Below are positions 17,965-28,427 of a stretch of 64,000 bases of DNA, one piece after another. The translations under genes were made by a program, and so were the position numbers. This DNA is from Streptomyces mobaraensis NBRC 13819 = DSM 40847 (GTDB lineage Bacteria; Actinomycetota; Actinomycetes; Streptomycetales; Streptomycetaceae): contig NZ_CP072827.1 of assembly GCF_017916255.1 (NCBI RefSeq), positions 2,604,001 through 2,668,000 of the forward strand. The letters are read 5' to 3'. The notes under the pieces were generated by a model. That model saw only the letters and a list, made by a program, of their open reading frames with translations. It made no database searches and was not told the origin of the DNA. Within the stretch, counting starts at the first letter, position 1; every line of letters begins with the position of its first letter.

Positions 17965-17978
17965 CTCTCACAAACCCG

Positions 17979-18728
17979 TCACGCAGGCGTGACGGTCAAC
18001 CCCCCGACCCCACCGGTCCGCACCACAACGGACCCGTAAGGCGTCCGCAACCGCAACCACCCGCCAACGGCGAAAAGCGCCAACGCCTCAGGCGCACCGG
18101 GATCCTCGACGCCCGCCGCGACAGCGACCCGCACAGGCCGCAAAAACCCGAGCGCCTGAGCCGCGTGCACAGCACGCAGCGGCACCCCCGTCTCCCCAAG
18201 CGTCCGCGACCAGATCTCCCGCCCGATGCGATCCCGCTCGGCCCGGTTCCGCCGCTGCGCGGGCAGCGCCTCGTCGCGCGCCCGGAACTCCCCGACGGCC
18301 GCGGCGACGACCCCGCGCACCTCTTCGACCGAGGGCAGCCCGGGCACCCGGCGCCAGCCGCCGCGCGGCGGCAGCACGCCGGCCCACGGCGGCCCGGTGA
18401 CGGTCTCGGGGACGGCGACGTCGAGCCCGCCCCCGACCGGGACACCGGCATCGATCTCGTCGGCCAGCCGCCCGGCGGAGACGGTCACATCAAGCGTGCC
18501 CTCGTCGCCCAGCCGGGCCGTGCGGATGGCCAGCACCTCGAAGGACGGCGGGCGCCCGAAGACACCGAGCACCCCGCCGCCCACCTGCAGCCGCACCGCG
18601 GCCGCCCGGTCGTAGTGGATCAACCGGGCCAGGAAGGCGGCCAGGTCGGCGGCCTCCCGGGCGTCGGCGAACCGCAACCGCGGCCCCCGCGAAGAGGGGG
18701 CCGGAGGCGGAACCGGGGACGCCGTCAT
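17979..18728 (-). CDS. Conserved actinomycete protein of unknown function
   Basis: 249 residues, Pro-rich N-terminus, then AREAADLAAFLARLIHYDRAAAVRLQ, a beta-rich middle (VLGVFGRPPSFEVLAIRTA) and a C-terminus ending WLRLRTPYGSVVVRTGG. No signal peptide, membrane helix or catalytic motif is visible, and I do not recognise the family. ATG 18728 overlaps the stop of the thioesterase gene (ATGA), so it is translationally coupled to it and probably to ettA upstream. This conserved coupling is the only functional hint. Confidence 0.8.
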   Translation of the reverse strand: MTASPVPPPAPSSRGPRLRFADAREAADLAAFLARLIHYDRAAAVRLQVGGGVLGVFGRPPSFEVLAIRTARLGDEGTLDVTVSAGRLADEIDAGVPVGGGLDVAVPETVTGPPWAGVLPPRGGWRRVPGLPSVEEVRGVVAAAVGEFRARDEALPAQRRNRAERDRIGREIWSRTLGETGVPLRAVHAAQALGFLRPVRVAVAAGVEDPGAPEALALFAVGGWLRLRTPYGSVVVRTGGVGGLTVTPA

Positions 18729-19180
18729 ACGGCGACGGCCCCCTCGACGGCGTCGGCCTGGTCAGCGGCCGGCTCGTCGTCCCGGTACGCGGCCAGCAGC
18801 TCCCGCTCCTCGTCGGAGATCCGCCGAGGCCGCCCGGTCTCCCGGTCGATCGGCACGACGACCGTGGAGGCCCGGGCGTACACCCGCTCCTCGTCCTTGA
18901 TCTCGTAGGAGACGGTCAGCGAGGCGCGGGAGACGTGCGTCACCCAGCTCTCGATGACCACCGGCTCGGGCCGGTGGACGAGCGGCCGGAGGTAGTCGAT
19001 CTCGTGACGGGCCACGACGGACCCGTCGGAGAACGAGTGGTTCCCCTTGCCGAACTCGGAGCCGAAGAGGAAGTCGATCCGCGCTTCCTCCAGGTAGCGG
19101 AGGAAGACCGCGTTGTTGACATGGCCGAAGGCGTCCATGTCCGACCAGCGCAGCGGGCAGGCGTAGATGTGGCGTGCCAC
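18725..19180 (-). CDS. Hotdog-fold acyl-CoA thioesterase (4HBT family)
   Basis: 151 residues starting VARHIYACPLRWSDMDAFGH. The motif WSDMDAFGHVNNAVFLRYLE contains the conserved Asp of the 4-hydroxybenzoyl-CoA thioesterase hotdog fold, followed by YLRPLVHRPEPVVIESWV and VSYEI strands. It hydrolyses acyl-CoA thioesters, with unknown chain preference. GTG 19180 begins one base after the ettA stop, which defines the start; upstream in-frame sequence is the antisense of ettA and is not used. C-terminal extension is Asp/Glu/Ala-rich. Confidence 0.88.
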   Translation of the reverse strand: MARHIYACPLRWSDMDAFGHVNNAVFLRYLEEARIDFLFGSEFGKGNHSFSDGSVVARHEIDYLRPLVHRPEPVVIESWVTHVSRASLTVSYEIKDEERVYARASTVVVPIDRETGRPRRISDEERELLAAYRDDEPAADQADAVEGAVAV

Positions 19181-19181
19181 G

Positions 19182-20846
<1,665 letters not shown>

Positions 20847-21024
20847 GAGAAACCGTCCGGCATTCGAGAAGGGCCAATGTGCGGCTCCGCCGCGTGAGGG
20901 CAGACACACCCATCTTGCCGTACCGGCGGCCCGGGGCGAAAACGCGATTCGCCGCGGGCGGGGGCGGCACGCGGCCCCGCCACACCGGGAGGCGCGGCCG
21001 GTGCCCGCCCGCGCCCGCCCGGCG

Positions 21025-22539
21025 TCACTCGTCGGCGGCTCCCGCGGCGGCGTTCCTGCGGCGCCGCAGCAGGAAGACGGTCGCACCGCCGACCACCACC
21101 AGGCCCGCCCCGACGCCCACCGCCGTCGGCGTGCTGCCGCTGCCGCCGGTGCTCGCGAGATCGCGGTCCGCGGCGGGCCCGCCGGGGCCACCGCTCCCGG
21201 GCCCTGATCCGCCGCTCGACGCACCCGGCGCGGCCGTCGTGCCCGGCGTACCCGACGTGCCGGACGGGGAGGGCGGCAGGCCGGCGGCCGTGGCGTCCTT
21301 CGTCCCCAGGCCGTCCCGGCCGGCGGAGTCGCCGGTCCGGCAGTCGAACACCCCCGAGACGGTGGTAGAGGACCCGTCGGGTCCGTCGACGGCGATCCGG
21401 TACGCCTGGTCCTCGGCGACCTTGACCAGGACCGTCTCGGACGCGTTCGGCTTCACCGTGTGCGGCGCGCCGGCTATCCGGAAGGCGTAGGGCGCGTCGC
21501 CCCGGTTGGTGACGGTGATCTCGACGCCGCCCTTGGCGCAGTTCTTCCGGGCGGACACCGCGGGGGCGGCGCCCTTGTCCGCCCACACGGCGACGGCGCC
21601 GGCGGTGGCGGTGCTCCGGCTGGAACCGGCCAGGATCATGGTCTGCGTGCGGACCCGGTCGCCGGTGAACACCCGCCCGACGGGGACCTGCGTGTTGGCG
21701 GTGGCGGTGACCCCGGCCGCCCCGGCCCGGGCGCCGGCGGGCACCCCGAAGTAGAGCTGTCCGCCGTTGCCCAGCGTGGTGAGGGGTTTACCCGCCTTGT
21801 CCACGATGCGTATGTTCCGGGCCACCGCCTCCGCGGTGGGCGTGAGGGTGACGCTGTCCGCGGTGGTCCGGACGGTGACCGGACCGATCCGGCCGCCGGA
21901 CCGGCCCGACACGGCGAGCGTGTCCAGGGAGAGGGACGCCTTGGGCTCCGCCAGGTCCTCGGCGTTCTTGTAGAGGTAGTCGGCGAGCTTCGCGGCGGCG
22001 GGATGGTCGGCGGTGACGTCGGTTCCGCCCGAGTAGCGCCAGATGGCGACCTGGGTGCCGGCGGCGGCGAGCCCGGGGTCGAGGGTGCCGGTCCCGGCCT
22101 TCTCGGCGAGCGCGGCGAGGTCGTCGACCTGGGGGTAGGAGTTCTGCAGGATCCACCGGATCCGGCCCGCGTTCCGGTTGCGCTGCAGCGAGGACTCGCT
22201 CCAGCTCACCTCCCGGTACTTGGCCCCGTTGACGGTCGCCGCCTCGGCGTCGACGCAGTAGGTCTGCACCGTTCCGCCGCCGTCGACCTTCATCTCGTAG
22301 AGCCCGGCCGTGACGGGGGTCGACGTGCCGCCCTTCTTGAGGTGCGCCCCGGATCTGGCGGGCATCTCGCCGCCCAGCACCGCGCTGACGCCCCCCGAGT
22401 GCTGCGGCGCCTCCGCCGCCACCGCCGCGTCGGCCGCGGACGCAGCGCCGGCCGCCGACACCGCACCGGCCAGGGCGAGGACCCAGGCCAGGACGGCCGC
22501 GGCGGAGCGCGCGGGCCACCGCCTCGTTTCAGAGCTCAT
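21025..22539 (-). CDS. TQXA thioester-domain surface protein with LAXTG sortase signal
   Basis: 504-residue secreted protein. Signal peptide with AVLAWVLALAGAVSAAGAASA, then a thioester domain: the Cys in TYCVDAEA and the Gln in GTQVAIWRYSGGTD are the residues that form the internal Cys-Gln bond in TQXA proteins. A beta-rich region, a Ser/Gly/Pro stalk, then LASTG, a hydrophobic helix (VGVGAGLVVVGGATVFLL) and RRRR make a cell-wall sorting signal of the class E sortase (LAXTG) type used in Streptomyces. ATG 22539 has AAAGGAAG upstream. Thioester proteins in Gram-positive pathogens bind host proteins covalently; the partner here is unknown. Confidence 0.9.
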   Translation of the reverse strand: MSSETRRWPARSAAAVLAWVLALAGAVSAAGAASAADAAVAAEAPQHSGGVSAVLGGEMPARSGAHLKKGGTSTPVTAGLYEMKVDGGGTVQTYCVDAEAATVNGAKYREVSWSESSLQRNRNAGRIRWILQNSYPQVDDLAALAEKAGTGTLDPGLAAAGTQVAIWRYSGGTDVTADHPAAAKLADYLYKNAEDLAEPKASLSLDTLAVSGRSGGRIGPVTVRTTADSVTLTPTAEAVARNIRIVDKAGKPLTTLGNGGQLYFGVPAGARAGAAGVTATANTQVPVGRVFTGDRVRTQTMILAGSSRSTATAGAVAVWADKGAAPAVSARKNCAKGGVEITVTNRGDAPYAFRIAGAPHTVKPNASETVLVKVAEDQAYRIAVDGPDGSSTTVSGVFDCRTGDSAGRDGLGTKDATAAGLPPSPSGTSGTPGTTAAPGASSGGSGPGSGGPGGPAADRDLASTGGSGSTPTAVGVGAGLVVVGGATVFLLRRRRNAAAGAADE

Positions 22540-22762
22540 GGACTTCCTTTCGGGCGCGCGCGAGCCGTCGCGGGGCTTCACGCGACACGCCGGGCCATTC
22601 AAAAGCGGCAGCCCCCGTTGGTACGTGTGGGGGATCCTATGAAGCGCCCACGACGCGAACGCCGCACACGCCTGCCGGGCGGACGATCCGAATCGGAATC
22701 GTTATCGGGACCAGGTTTTCGGTCCGGGTTTATCGACAAATCACCGGGGCAAACCCCGCACT

Positions 22763-23332
22763 TCAAGGGGCGCTTGGCACCAACGAGCCATCACGACTTC
22801 CCGCGCTCCCGGGTTCCGAGACACCGTCAGGAGGCCCAACGGCCTTCACCGCCCCGACCGGCAGCGCCTCCACCCCGCCCACGACCGCGCTCATCCGCGC
22901 CGCCTCCACGTCCGCGGCCACCTTCCCCATGGCACCCGCCAGGCGCACCGGTTCGACCGGCAGCGGCCGGGCCGGCGACACCCTGCGGAACGCCGATGTC
23001 CCGCGCGCGAGATCGTGCCCGATCGCCACCGCGTCGATGTCCGCGGACGTCCACCGTCTCCCGTCCCGCTCCTGGGTGTTGATGCGCAACCTCCCCTGGA
23101 CGAGCACCGGTTCGCCGATCGTCACCGAGGCGACCACGTTGTTCGCCAGCGAGCGCCACGCCCATACCGAGTAGAAGCTCGTGTAGGCGTCGGCCCACTC
23201 CTCCCGCCCGCGGTCCCAGCGGCGCACCGTCGCGGCGAGCCGGAACCGGGCGAGGGCCGCTCCGTTGGCGGCCTCCCGGAAGTCGGGCTGAGTCGCCACA
23301 TTGCCCACGACCGTCACCAGTGTCTCGTTCAT
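22763..23332 (-). CDS. ssbB: Second single-stranded DNA-binding protein, SsbB-like
   Basis: 189 residues. The OB fold occupies the first about 110 (MNETLVTVVGNVATQPDFRE, FRLAATVRRWDR, FYSVWAWRSLANNVVASV, VLVQGRLRINTQERDG). The C-terminus lacks the acidic DDDIPF tip that housekeeping SSBs use to recruit partners. ATG 23332 has GGGGGAGGC upstream. Streptomyces carry a second SSB (SsbB) needed for proper chromosome segregation during sporulation. The position next to the dynB-dynA pair supports that identity. Confidence 0.85.
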   Translation of the reverse strand: MNETLVTVVGNVATQPDFREAANGAALARFRLAATVRRWDRGREEWADAYTSFYSVWAWRSLANNVVASVTIGEPVLVQGRLRINTQERDGRRWTSADIDAVAIGHDLARGTSAFRRVSPARPLPVEPVRLAGAMGKVAADVEAARMSAVVGGVEALPVGAVKAVGPPDGVSEPGSAGSRDGSLVPSAP

Positions 23333-23640
23333 CGCGCTGCCTCCCCCGTCTCCACGACAGCCAGGACCGTGCGCGCGGCACGGCACGCCCCCAGCACGGG
23401 CGGTGAAGCCGCCCGTGACCTCATCGTGCACGCGGCGGGGAAGCCCCGTCGGGGCCTGTGGACAACGAGCAAGCGCGCGGAAGAAACCCGTCACTCACAG
23501 GAGCGCACAGCCGCCCCTCTGCTCGCTCCCCTCCCCATGAAGCTCGCATCGACGGGCTTTTCCACAAGTCAGGCCACGTGGGCGCACCGCTCGAACCCAT
23601 AACGCCGTCCGGGTCCCCCGGACCGACCACACCCCCGACC
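23333..23640. other. 308-base gap between dynB and ssbB
   Basis: Contains the ssbB leader. CACGGGCGG at 23395-23403 and CCGCCCGTG at 23409-23417 form a perfect 9-bp hairpin with a 5-base loop about 65 bases upstream of the ssbB start, either a dynB terminator or a leader structure. No coding signal was found. Confidence 0.5.
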
Positions 23641-25656
23641 TCACCCCTCCCCCGCCGCCACCACGTACTGCCCCCGCAGTTCCCGATACCGCAGCAACTC
23701 CGCCGCGACCGGCTCCAGCACCCGTTCCCGACCGCAGGCCGCCGCGGCGTTCCGCAGCCGGCGCTCCGTCTCCAGCCCGTACCCCCGAGCCGGCCCACGG
23801 GCGGCCATCCGGCAGCCCCAGGACAGCAGCGGCGCCCCCGCCGCAGCACCCGCCGTCAGCCCGCCGGGGACCCACAAGGGCACCTCCGTGCCGCCGCAGA
23901 GCGCCGTCGCCAGCCACACCAGTCCACCCAGTTGCAGCAGCACCAGCATCACCTGGACAGCCGTGGCCAGGGCCCACCACCGGGGCCGCACCAGCCGGGG
24001 CGCGCCGCCACCGCGCGTCCGCCCGACACCCGTACGCCGTCCTCCGGTCCGCCGGCCCCCGGTCCGCCGGTCGCCGGTCCGCCCGCCGCCGGTGCCCCAC
24101 CCGCCCGCGCCCTCGCTCGTCCCCCCGCCGGAAGCGCGCCGTCCGCCCGTCCTCGTCCCCTCCGCCCCGCCGGGGGAGGCGCCTCCCGCCCGTCGCCCGC
24201 CCGTCCACCGGACGCCGGACGCGCCCCGGCGCGCGGTGGGCAGGGAGGCCGCCGCACCGGCCTCGTCCAGGGCCTCGGGCAGCCCTTCGGCACCGTTGAC
24301 AGCGGCCTCGCGGACGGCCAGGGCCCATGGTTCCGGCAGCCCGGCGGACGCCTCGTGCACCAGCGTGCGCACCGCCTGTTCGACGAGTGGCCGGGAGGCC
24401 GTACGCCGCTGCGGCGGCGCCACGTCCGTACCACTGCTCGCACCGGCCTCACCCGTCCGCGCCTCCCGGGTCTTCCGGTAGTGCCGCCAGGCGTGGCCCC
24501 AGACCGTCCCGCAGGCGCGTTCGGCGCCGCGCAGCCAGGTCCGTTCGGCGCGCAGCCCGGACGCGCGGGCGCCGACGGCCTCCGCCAGCCGGTCCTCGAA
24601 GTCCAGCCGCGCCCCGTCCGTCAGCCCGGGCCGGCCCTCGGCGACGTAGACGGGGCGCAGCCGTGCCGAGGCGCCGTCGACGTCGGCGGTGAGGCGCAGT
24701 TCGGCGGCCTTCCTGCGGGTGACGAACTGGCCGAGGACTTCACGCAGTTCGCCGAGGCCCTCGCCGGTCAGCGCGGACAGGGCCAGGACCGCCGCCCCGG
24801 GTTCGCCGTGCTCGCCGAGGGCCAGGCCGTCCTCGTCGAGGAGCCGCCGCAGGTCGTCCAGGACCTGGTCGGCGGCGTCCCCGGAGAGCCGGTCGAGCTG
24901 GTTGAGGACGACGAAGGTGACCTCCGCGTAGCCGGCCAGCGGGCGGAGGTAGCGCTCGTGCAGCACCGCGTCGGCGTACTTCTCCGGGTCGACCACCCAG
25001 ATCACCGCGTCCACCAGCGCCAGCAGCCGGTCGACCTGCTCGCGGTGGCCGGCCGCCGCCGAGTCGTGGTCCGGGAGGTCGAGGAGGACGAGTCCGCCGA
25101 ACGCGGGATCGCGGGGGCGCGGCGGCCTGCGGCGCGCGCCCTCCGGGATCCCCAGCCGGTCCAGCAGCCCGTCCGCGCGGTCGGTCCAGGCGCAGGCCAC
25201 GGGCGCGGAGGTGGTGGGCCGGCGCACCCCGGCCTCGGAGAGCTGGGCGCGGGCGAGGGCGTTGAAGAGGGTGGACTTGCCGCTTCCGGTCGATCCGGCG
25301 ATGGCCACGACCGTCAGGTCGAGCGGGTGCCGCTGCCGGACGGCGGCCTCCTCCAGCACGCGTCCGGCCTCGTCGAGCGTTCTGCCGTCGAGCCGGGCCC
25401 GGGAGAGTCCGACCAGTTCGCGGAGGGCGTCGAGGCGGGTGAGGAGGGGGCCGCCGAGGACGGTGGCGACGTTCGGCGCCGGGCGCGCGGGGGCCGCCGC
25501 GCGCTCCCGCTGTTCCTGACGCGCCTTGTCCGGTTGCGCACGCTCCGGGCGCGCGCGGCGGGCGATGAGTCCGTCGTCCCAGGAACGGTCGACGGCGTCG
25601 GACGCGGGCGGCCTCCCCGGCCCGCGGCGGCTGTCGGCTGAGTGCACCGCGGTCAC
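23641..25656 (-). CDS. dynB: DynB-like dynamin-family GTPase with membrane segments
   Basis: 671 residues. GTPase motifs: P-loop GSTGSGKST (121-129), G2 region [10 protein letters not shown]3 DLPDHDS, G4 NQLD. Helical stalk sequence follows, then an Arg/Gly/Thr-rich disordered insert with repeats of the type TGGRR, and two hydrophobic segments near the C-terminus ([20 protein letters not shown] and [17 protein letters not shown]). GTG 25656 overlaps the dynA stop (GTGA), which fixes the start. In Streptomyces venezuelae DynA and DynB form an operon and stabilise FtsZ ladders during sporulation septation, with DynB carrying transmembrane segments, as here. Confidence 0.85.
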   Translation of the reverse strand: MTAVHSADSRRGPGRPPASDAVDRSWDDGLIARRARPERAQPDKARQEQRERAAAPARPAPNVATVLGGPLLTRLDALRELVGLSRARLDGRTLDEAGRVLEEAAVRQRHPLDLTVVAIAGSTGSGKSTLFNALARAQLSEAGVRRPTTSAPVACAWTDRADGLLDRLGIPEGARRRPPRPRDPAFGGLVLLDLPDHDSAAAGHREQVDRLLALVDAVIWVVDPEKYADAVLHERYLRPLAGYAEVTFVVLNQLDRLSGDAADQVLDDLRRLLDEDGLALGEHGEPGAAVLALSALTGEGLGELREVLGQFVTRRKAAELRLTADVDGASARLRPVYVAEGRPGLTDGARLDFEDRLAEAVGARASGLRAERTWLRGAERACGTVWGHAWRHYRKTREARTGEAGASSGTDVAPPQRRTASRPLVEQAVRTLVHEASAGLPEPWALAVREAAVNGAEGLPEALDEAGAAASLPTARRGASGVRWTGGRRAGGASPGGAEGTRTGGRRASGGGTSEGAGGWGTGGGRTGDRRTGGRRTGGRRTGVGRTRGGGAPRLVRPRWWALATAVQVMLVLLQLGGLVWLATALCGGTEVPLWVPGGLTAGAAAGAPLLSWGCRMAARGPARGYGLETERRLRNAAAACGRERVLEPVAAELLRYRELRGQYVVAAGEG

Positions 25657-27320
25657 CTTTCCTTCTGCAACACGGACAGCGCGGCGATGAGTTCGACCTG
25701 GTGGTCGGGGGTCACGTCGAGGGCTTCCAGGGGGGCGGTCCGACGGTCGCGCTCCGTCTCCAGGACGCGCTCCACACACGCGTCGAGCAGCGCGCCACCG
25801 CGGTCGCGCAACCGGAGCGCGCTCCGGGCGCCGAGCGCCTCGGCGAGCGCCTCGCTCGCGGACTGCGCCCGCCGCCCGCCCAGCAGCGCGGCGGCGAGCA
25901 GCGCCGTCACCCGGTCCGCGTCGGGAAGACCACCGCGTTCGGAACCCGGTGCATGCCCGGCCCGCCGCACCTCCCGTGCCCCGCGAACCTCACGCACCTC
26001 CTCCTCCGCGTGCTCCTCCAGGCAGCGGCGCCAGTAGCGCACGGCCACCCCGATCCGGGCGGCGGCGCCTTCCGCGTCGCGCGGTGCCAGTGCGGTGGCG
26101 GCGGCCGGGTCGCCGGCGCAGGCGGTGGCGATCTCCTCGTCGGCGGCGTCGACGGCGCAGGTCAGCAGGGCGATGAAGGCGTTGGTGAGGGCGGTCAGCA
26201 GTTCGTCGGAGGTGCTGTCGCGCGGGTGGCCGCGCCAGTGCGTGAGCGCGTCGCCGGCCAGCGCCTCACCACCGGCCGCGTCCCGCCGGACCCGGTCCGC
26301 GGCCCGGGCGTACGCGTCCTCGACCCGCTGGAGCAGCCGCACCGCCGCCGAGTGCTGCCCCGCCGCCGCCCCTGCCAGCCCCGGCAGCCGCGAACCGAGC
26401 GACGCCAGCACGCCGTTGGCGGTACGGGCCCGGGCCACCGTCCGCGAGGCGGGGTCCTGGGCCCGCTGGATCAGCCAGGCCCGCAGCCCCGCCACGGCCG
26501 TGACCGGCAGCAGCCCGCTCCCGCCGGCCACCGACTCGGGCAGCTCGGGAATGGTGAACCGGGGGACGTCCCCCAGCCCCGCCGCCTCCAGCAGCGCCCC
26601 GAACTGCCGCGCCACCTCCCCCGTCACCTGGTGCGGCACCCGGTCCACGACGGTGACCAGCGTGACGTCGTACTCCTTGGCCGCCCGCAGCAGGTGCCAC
26701 GGCACCGCGTCCGCGTACCGGGTGGCCGTGGTGACCAACACCCACACGTCCGCCGCGCAGATCAGCTGCGCGGCCAGTTCCCGGTTGCGCTCCACGAGGG
26801 AGTCGATGTCGGGCGCGTCCAGCAGCGCCAGTCCGCGCGGCAGCGCCCGGTCGGTCTCCAGCCGCAGCCCGGGCCGGTCGTCGTCCTCGTCACCCGTAGG
26901 GGTCACCTCTACGGGTACGTCGTCCAGCAGTCCGTCGCGCCCGGGCACCCAGACCCTCCGCAGCGCCGGCAGCACCCGCGGTCCCGCGAACCAGTGGTGA
27001 TCGTCCGGATTGCAGACGAGCACCGGCACCCGCGTCGTCGGCCGCAGCACCCCCGCCTCCGTCACCCGCCGCCCCACCAGCGAGTTCACCAGCGTGGACT
27101 TCCCCGCCCCGGTGGATCCCCCGACCACCGCCAGCAGCGGCGCTTCAGGGGCGCACAACCGGGGCACGAGGTAGTCGTCAAGCTGCGCCAGGAGCTCGAC
27201 CCGGTTGCGACGGGCGCGAACGGCGCCGGGAAGGGGGAGCGGAAACCGAGCGGCCTCGACGCGGTCCCGCAGTGCGGACAGCGCGTCGATCAGCCGGGGC
27301 CGTACGTCCAAGGTCGCCAC
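25653..27320 (-). CDS. dynA: DynA-like dynamin-family GTPase
   Basis: 555 residues from GTG 27320, beginning [21 protein letters not shown]-loop [10 protein letters not shown] (67-76), [10 protein letters not shown] (G2), LLDAPDIDS (G3) and VVDRVP (G4-like, Asn-Lys replaced) mark a bacterial dynamin-like GTPase. The rest is mostly helical without membrane helices. An in-frame ATG at 27368 would add 16 residues of atypical composition. No clear ribosome site is seen for either, so the start is uncertain. It is coupled to dynB and acts in sporulation septum formation by analogy to the S. venezuelae pair. Confidence 0.83.
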   Translation of the reverse strand: MATLDVRPRLIDALSALRDRVEAARFPLPLPGAVRARRNRVELLAQLDDYLVPRLCAPEAPLLAVVGGSTGAGKSTLVNSLVGRRVTEAGVLRPTTRVPVLVCNPDDHHWFAGPRVLPALRRVWVPGRDGLLDDVPVEVTPTGDEDDDRPGLRLETDRALPRGLALLDAPDIDSLVERNRELAAQLICAADVWVLVTTATRYADAVPWHLLRAAKEYDVTLVTVVDRVPHQVTGEVARQFGALLEAAGLGDVPRFTIPELPESVAGGSGLLPVTAVAGLRAWLIQRAQDPASRTVARARTANGVLASLGSRLPGLAGAAAGQHSAAVRLLQRVEDAYARAADRVRRDAAGGEALAGDALTHWRGHPRDSTSDELLTALTNAFIALLTCAVDAADEEIATACAGDPAAATALAPRDAEGAAARIGVAVRYWRRCLEEHAEEEVREVRGAREVRRAGHAPGSERGGLPDADRVTALLAAALLGGRRAQSASEALAEALGARSALRLRDRGGALLDACVERVLETERDRRTAPLEALDVTPDHQVELIAALSVLQKER

Positions 27321-27619
27321 ATGTGCAGAATGCCCAATTCTGAGGCGTTTTTGAAGCGTATAGACCATGCCGCGCGGGGCGTGGCGAGTGGGGCCCGGGC
27401 ATAACGAGTACACAACACCCGCCGCAGGAGGCGTCAAAAACGGTGCACGATTCGCACTCGCCTGCGATTATCAGGACCGCTTCACCGAACCTCCACATCG
27501 TGTCACGGAGGTGAAGCAACCGGGACGAGGTACGCGGAGCCCTATCCTTGTCCCCGGCAAGGTCACGGCACCACCGAGCCCGGGGCTTCAGCCGTCCGCG
27601 ATACCGCCGTACCACACCG

Positions 27620-27692
27620 GCCCCCGTAGCTCAGTGGATAGAGCAGGCGCCTTCTAAGCGCTTGGCCGCAGGTTCGAGTCCTGCCGGGGGCG
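27620..27692 (+). tRNA. tRNA-Arg (anticodon TCT)
   Basis: Acceptor arms GCCCCCG (27620-27626) and CGGGGGC (27685-27691) pair perfectly. D arm GCTC/GAGC, anticodon loop CTTCTAA with TCT at its centre closed by GGCGC/GCGCT, and T arm GCAGG-TTCGAGT-CCTGC are all standard. CCA is not fully encoded. It decodes AGA, a rare codon in such GC-rich genomes. Confidence 0.97.
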
Positions 27693-27700
27693 CATGGCGA

Positions 27701-27726
27701 GACCCTCCCGATGGGAGGGTCTTTTT
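27701..27726 (+). terminator. Rho-independent terminator of the tRNA gene
   Basis: GACCCTCCC (27701-27709), loop GAT, GGGAGGGTC (27713-27721), then TTTTT. A textbook intrinsic terminator, 9 bases after the tRNA. Confidence 0.95.
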
Positions 27727-27839
27727 GCTGGTCAGGGCTGGGGTGGCCGGGGGGCGGGGCGGCTGGGGTTTGTGGTCTGTGTCGGATTCGACGTGGATGG
27801 CGGACCCCAGGGGGCGGTCGCGGGCGCATACTGGGGGCA

Positions 27840-28061
27840 ATGACAAAGCCTGCTGCACTGAAGCGTCATCTGCCCACCAGCCCCTTCGCGGCCAAGGCCA
27901 CGCCGGCTCCCAAAGACTTCGCCCTGGGCGACCAGGTAACTCATGACATGTACGGACTCGGCCGGGTGATCGGTGTCGAGGACGGGATCGCGGTGCTCGT
28001 GGATTTCGGTTCCACGGAAGAGCGGATCCTGAGCCCGTACGCCAAGATGACCAAACTCTAG
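27840..28061 (+). CDS. Small conserved protein with a Tudor/CarD-like fold
   Basis: 73 residues starting MTKPAALKRHLPTSPFAA. The C-terminal half (GDQVTHDMYGLGRVIGVEDG and the following strand to PYAKMTKL) resembles the small SH3/Tudor-like barrels found at the C-termini of UvrD/PcrA helicases and in CarD-type RNA polymerase-binding proteins. ATG 27840 follows GGGGGC. No partner gene identifies a role. A nucleic-acid or polymerase contact is inferred from the fold resemblance only. Confidence 0.8.
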   Translation: MTKPAALKRHLPTSPFAAKATPAPKDFALGDQVTHDMYGLGRVIGVEDGIAVLVDFGSTEERILSPYAKMTKL

Positions 28062-28125
28062 GCCGCTGTGCCGTGTTGCGGCACGCCGGCCCCCGGTGGG
28101 TCGGCAACGCAAAGGGAGATCTCTC

Positions 28126-28281
28126 ATCGACTCGACCTCGCTGTTCTCCGCCCCCGAGGGGGCGGCCCGTCGCTCGGGCCTCGAACCGCCGCCTCCGACG
28201 ACGCATCCCTTCCAGGCCCCGGACTTCGGGGAGGACGAGGCCGTCGCGCCCGACGATCCGTTCGCGAGCGCGCCGCTCTGA
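28126..28281 (+). CDS. Possible very small protein with non-standard ATC start
   Basis: An AAAGGGAGA ribosome site at about 28111-28119 is followed by ATC and 51 codons with strongly G/C third positions, Pro/Asp/Glu-rich, ending DDPFASAPL before TGA. A GTG at 28096 in the same frame is the nearest standard start but lies before the ribosome site. Two terminators follow. Real but short, or chance; no homologue is recalled. Confidence 0.3.
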   Translation: MDSTSLFSAPEGAARRSGLEPPPPTTHPFQAPDFGEDEAVAPDDPFASAPL

Positions 28282-28305
28282 CGTCCAGCCCCTTCTTCCG
28301 GCCTC

Positions 28306-28346
28306 ACGCCCCTTCTTCGGCTTCTTCGACAGGAGGGGCGTTTCTT
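28306..28346 (+). terminator. Hairpin with T-rich tail
   Basis: ACGCCCCT (28306-28313) pairs with AGGGGCGT (28334-28341), 20-base loop, followed by TTCTT. Likely ends the transcript of the small genes upstream. Confidence 0.6.
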
Positions 28347-28381
28347 GTGAGGCGGACGAGCATGGGGGGGACCGTGCCCGT

Positions 28382-28418
28382 GAAGCCTCCCGCCCCTTCT
28401 CCGAGAGCGGGAGGCTTC
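28382..28418. terminator. 12-bp-arm hairpin between convergent transcripts
   Basis: GAAGCCTCCCGC (28382-28393) pairs exactly with GCGGGAGGCTTC (28407-28418) across a 13-base loop, 10 bases beyond the end of the minus-strand dehydratase gene. It probably terminates that gene and any readthrough from the left. Confidence 0.75.
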
Positions 28419-28427
28419 CGGGATAGG

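Noticed and set aside
27620..27692. tRNA-Arg as an integration site with attL/attR
   Set aside because: No integrase gene and no direct repeat of the tRNA 3' end was found in the window.
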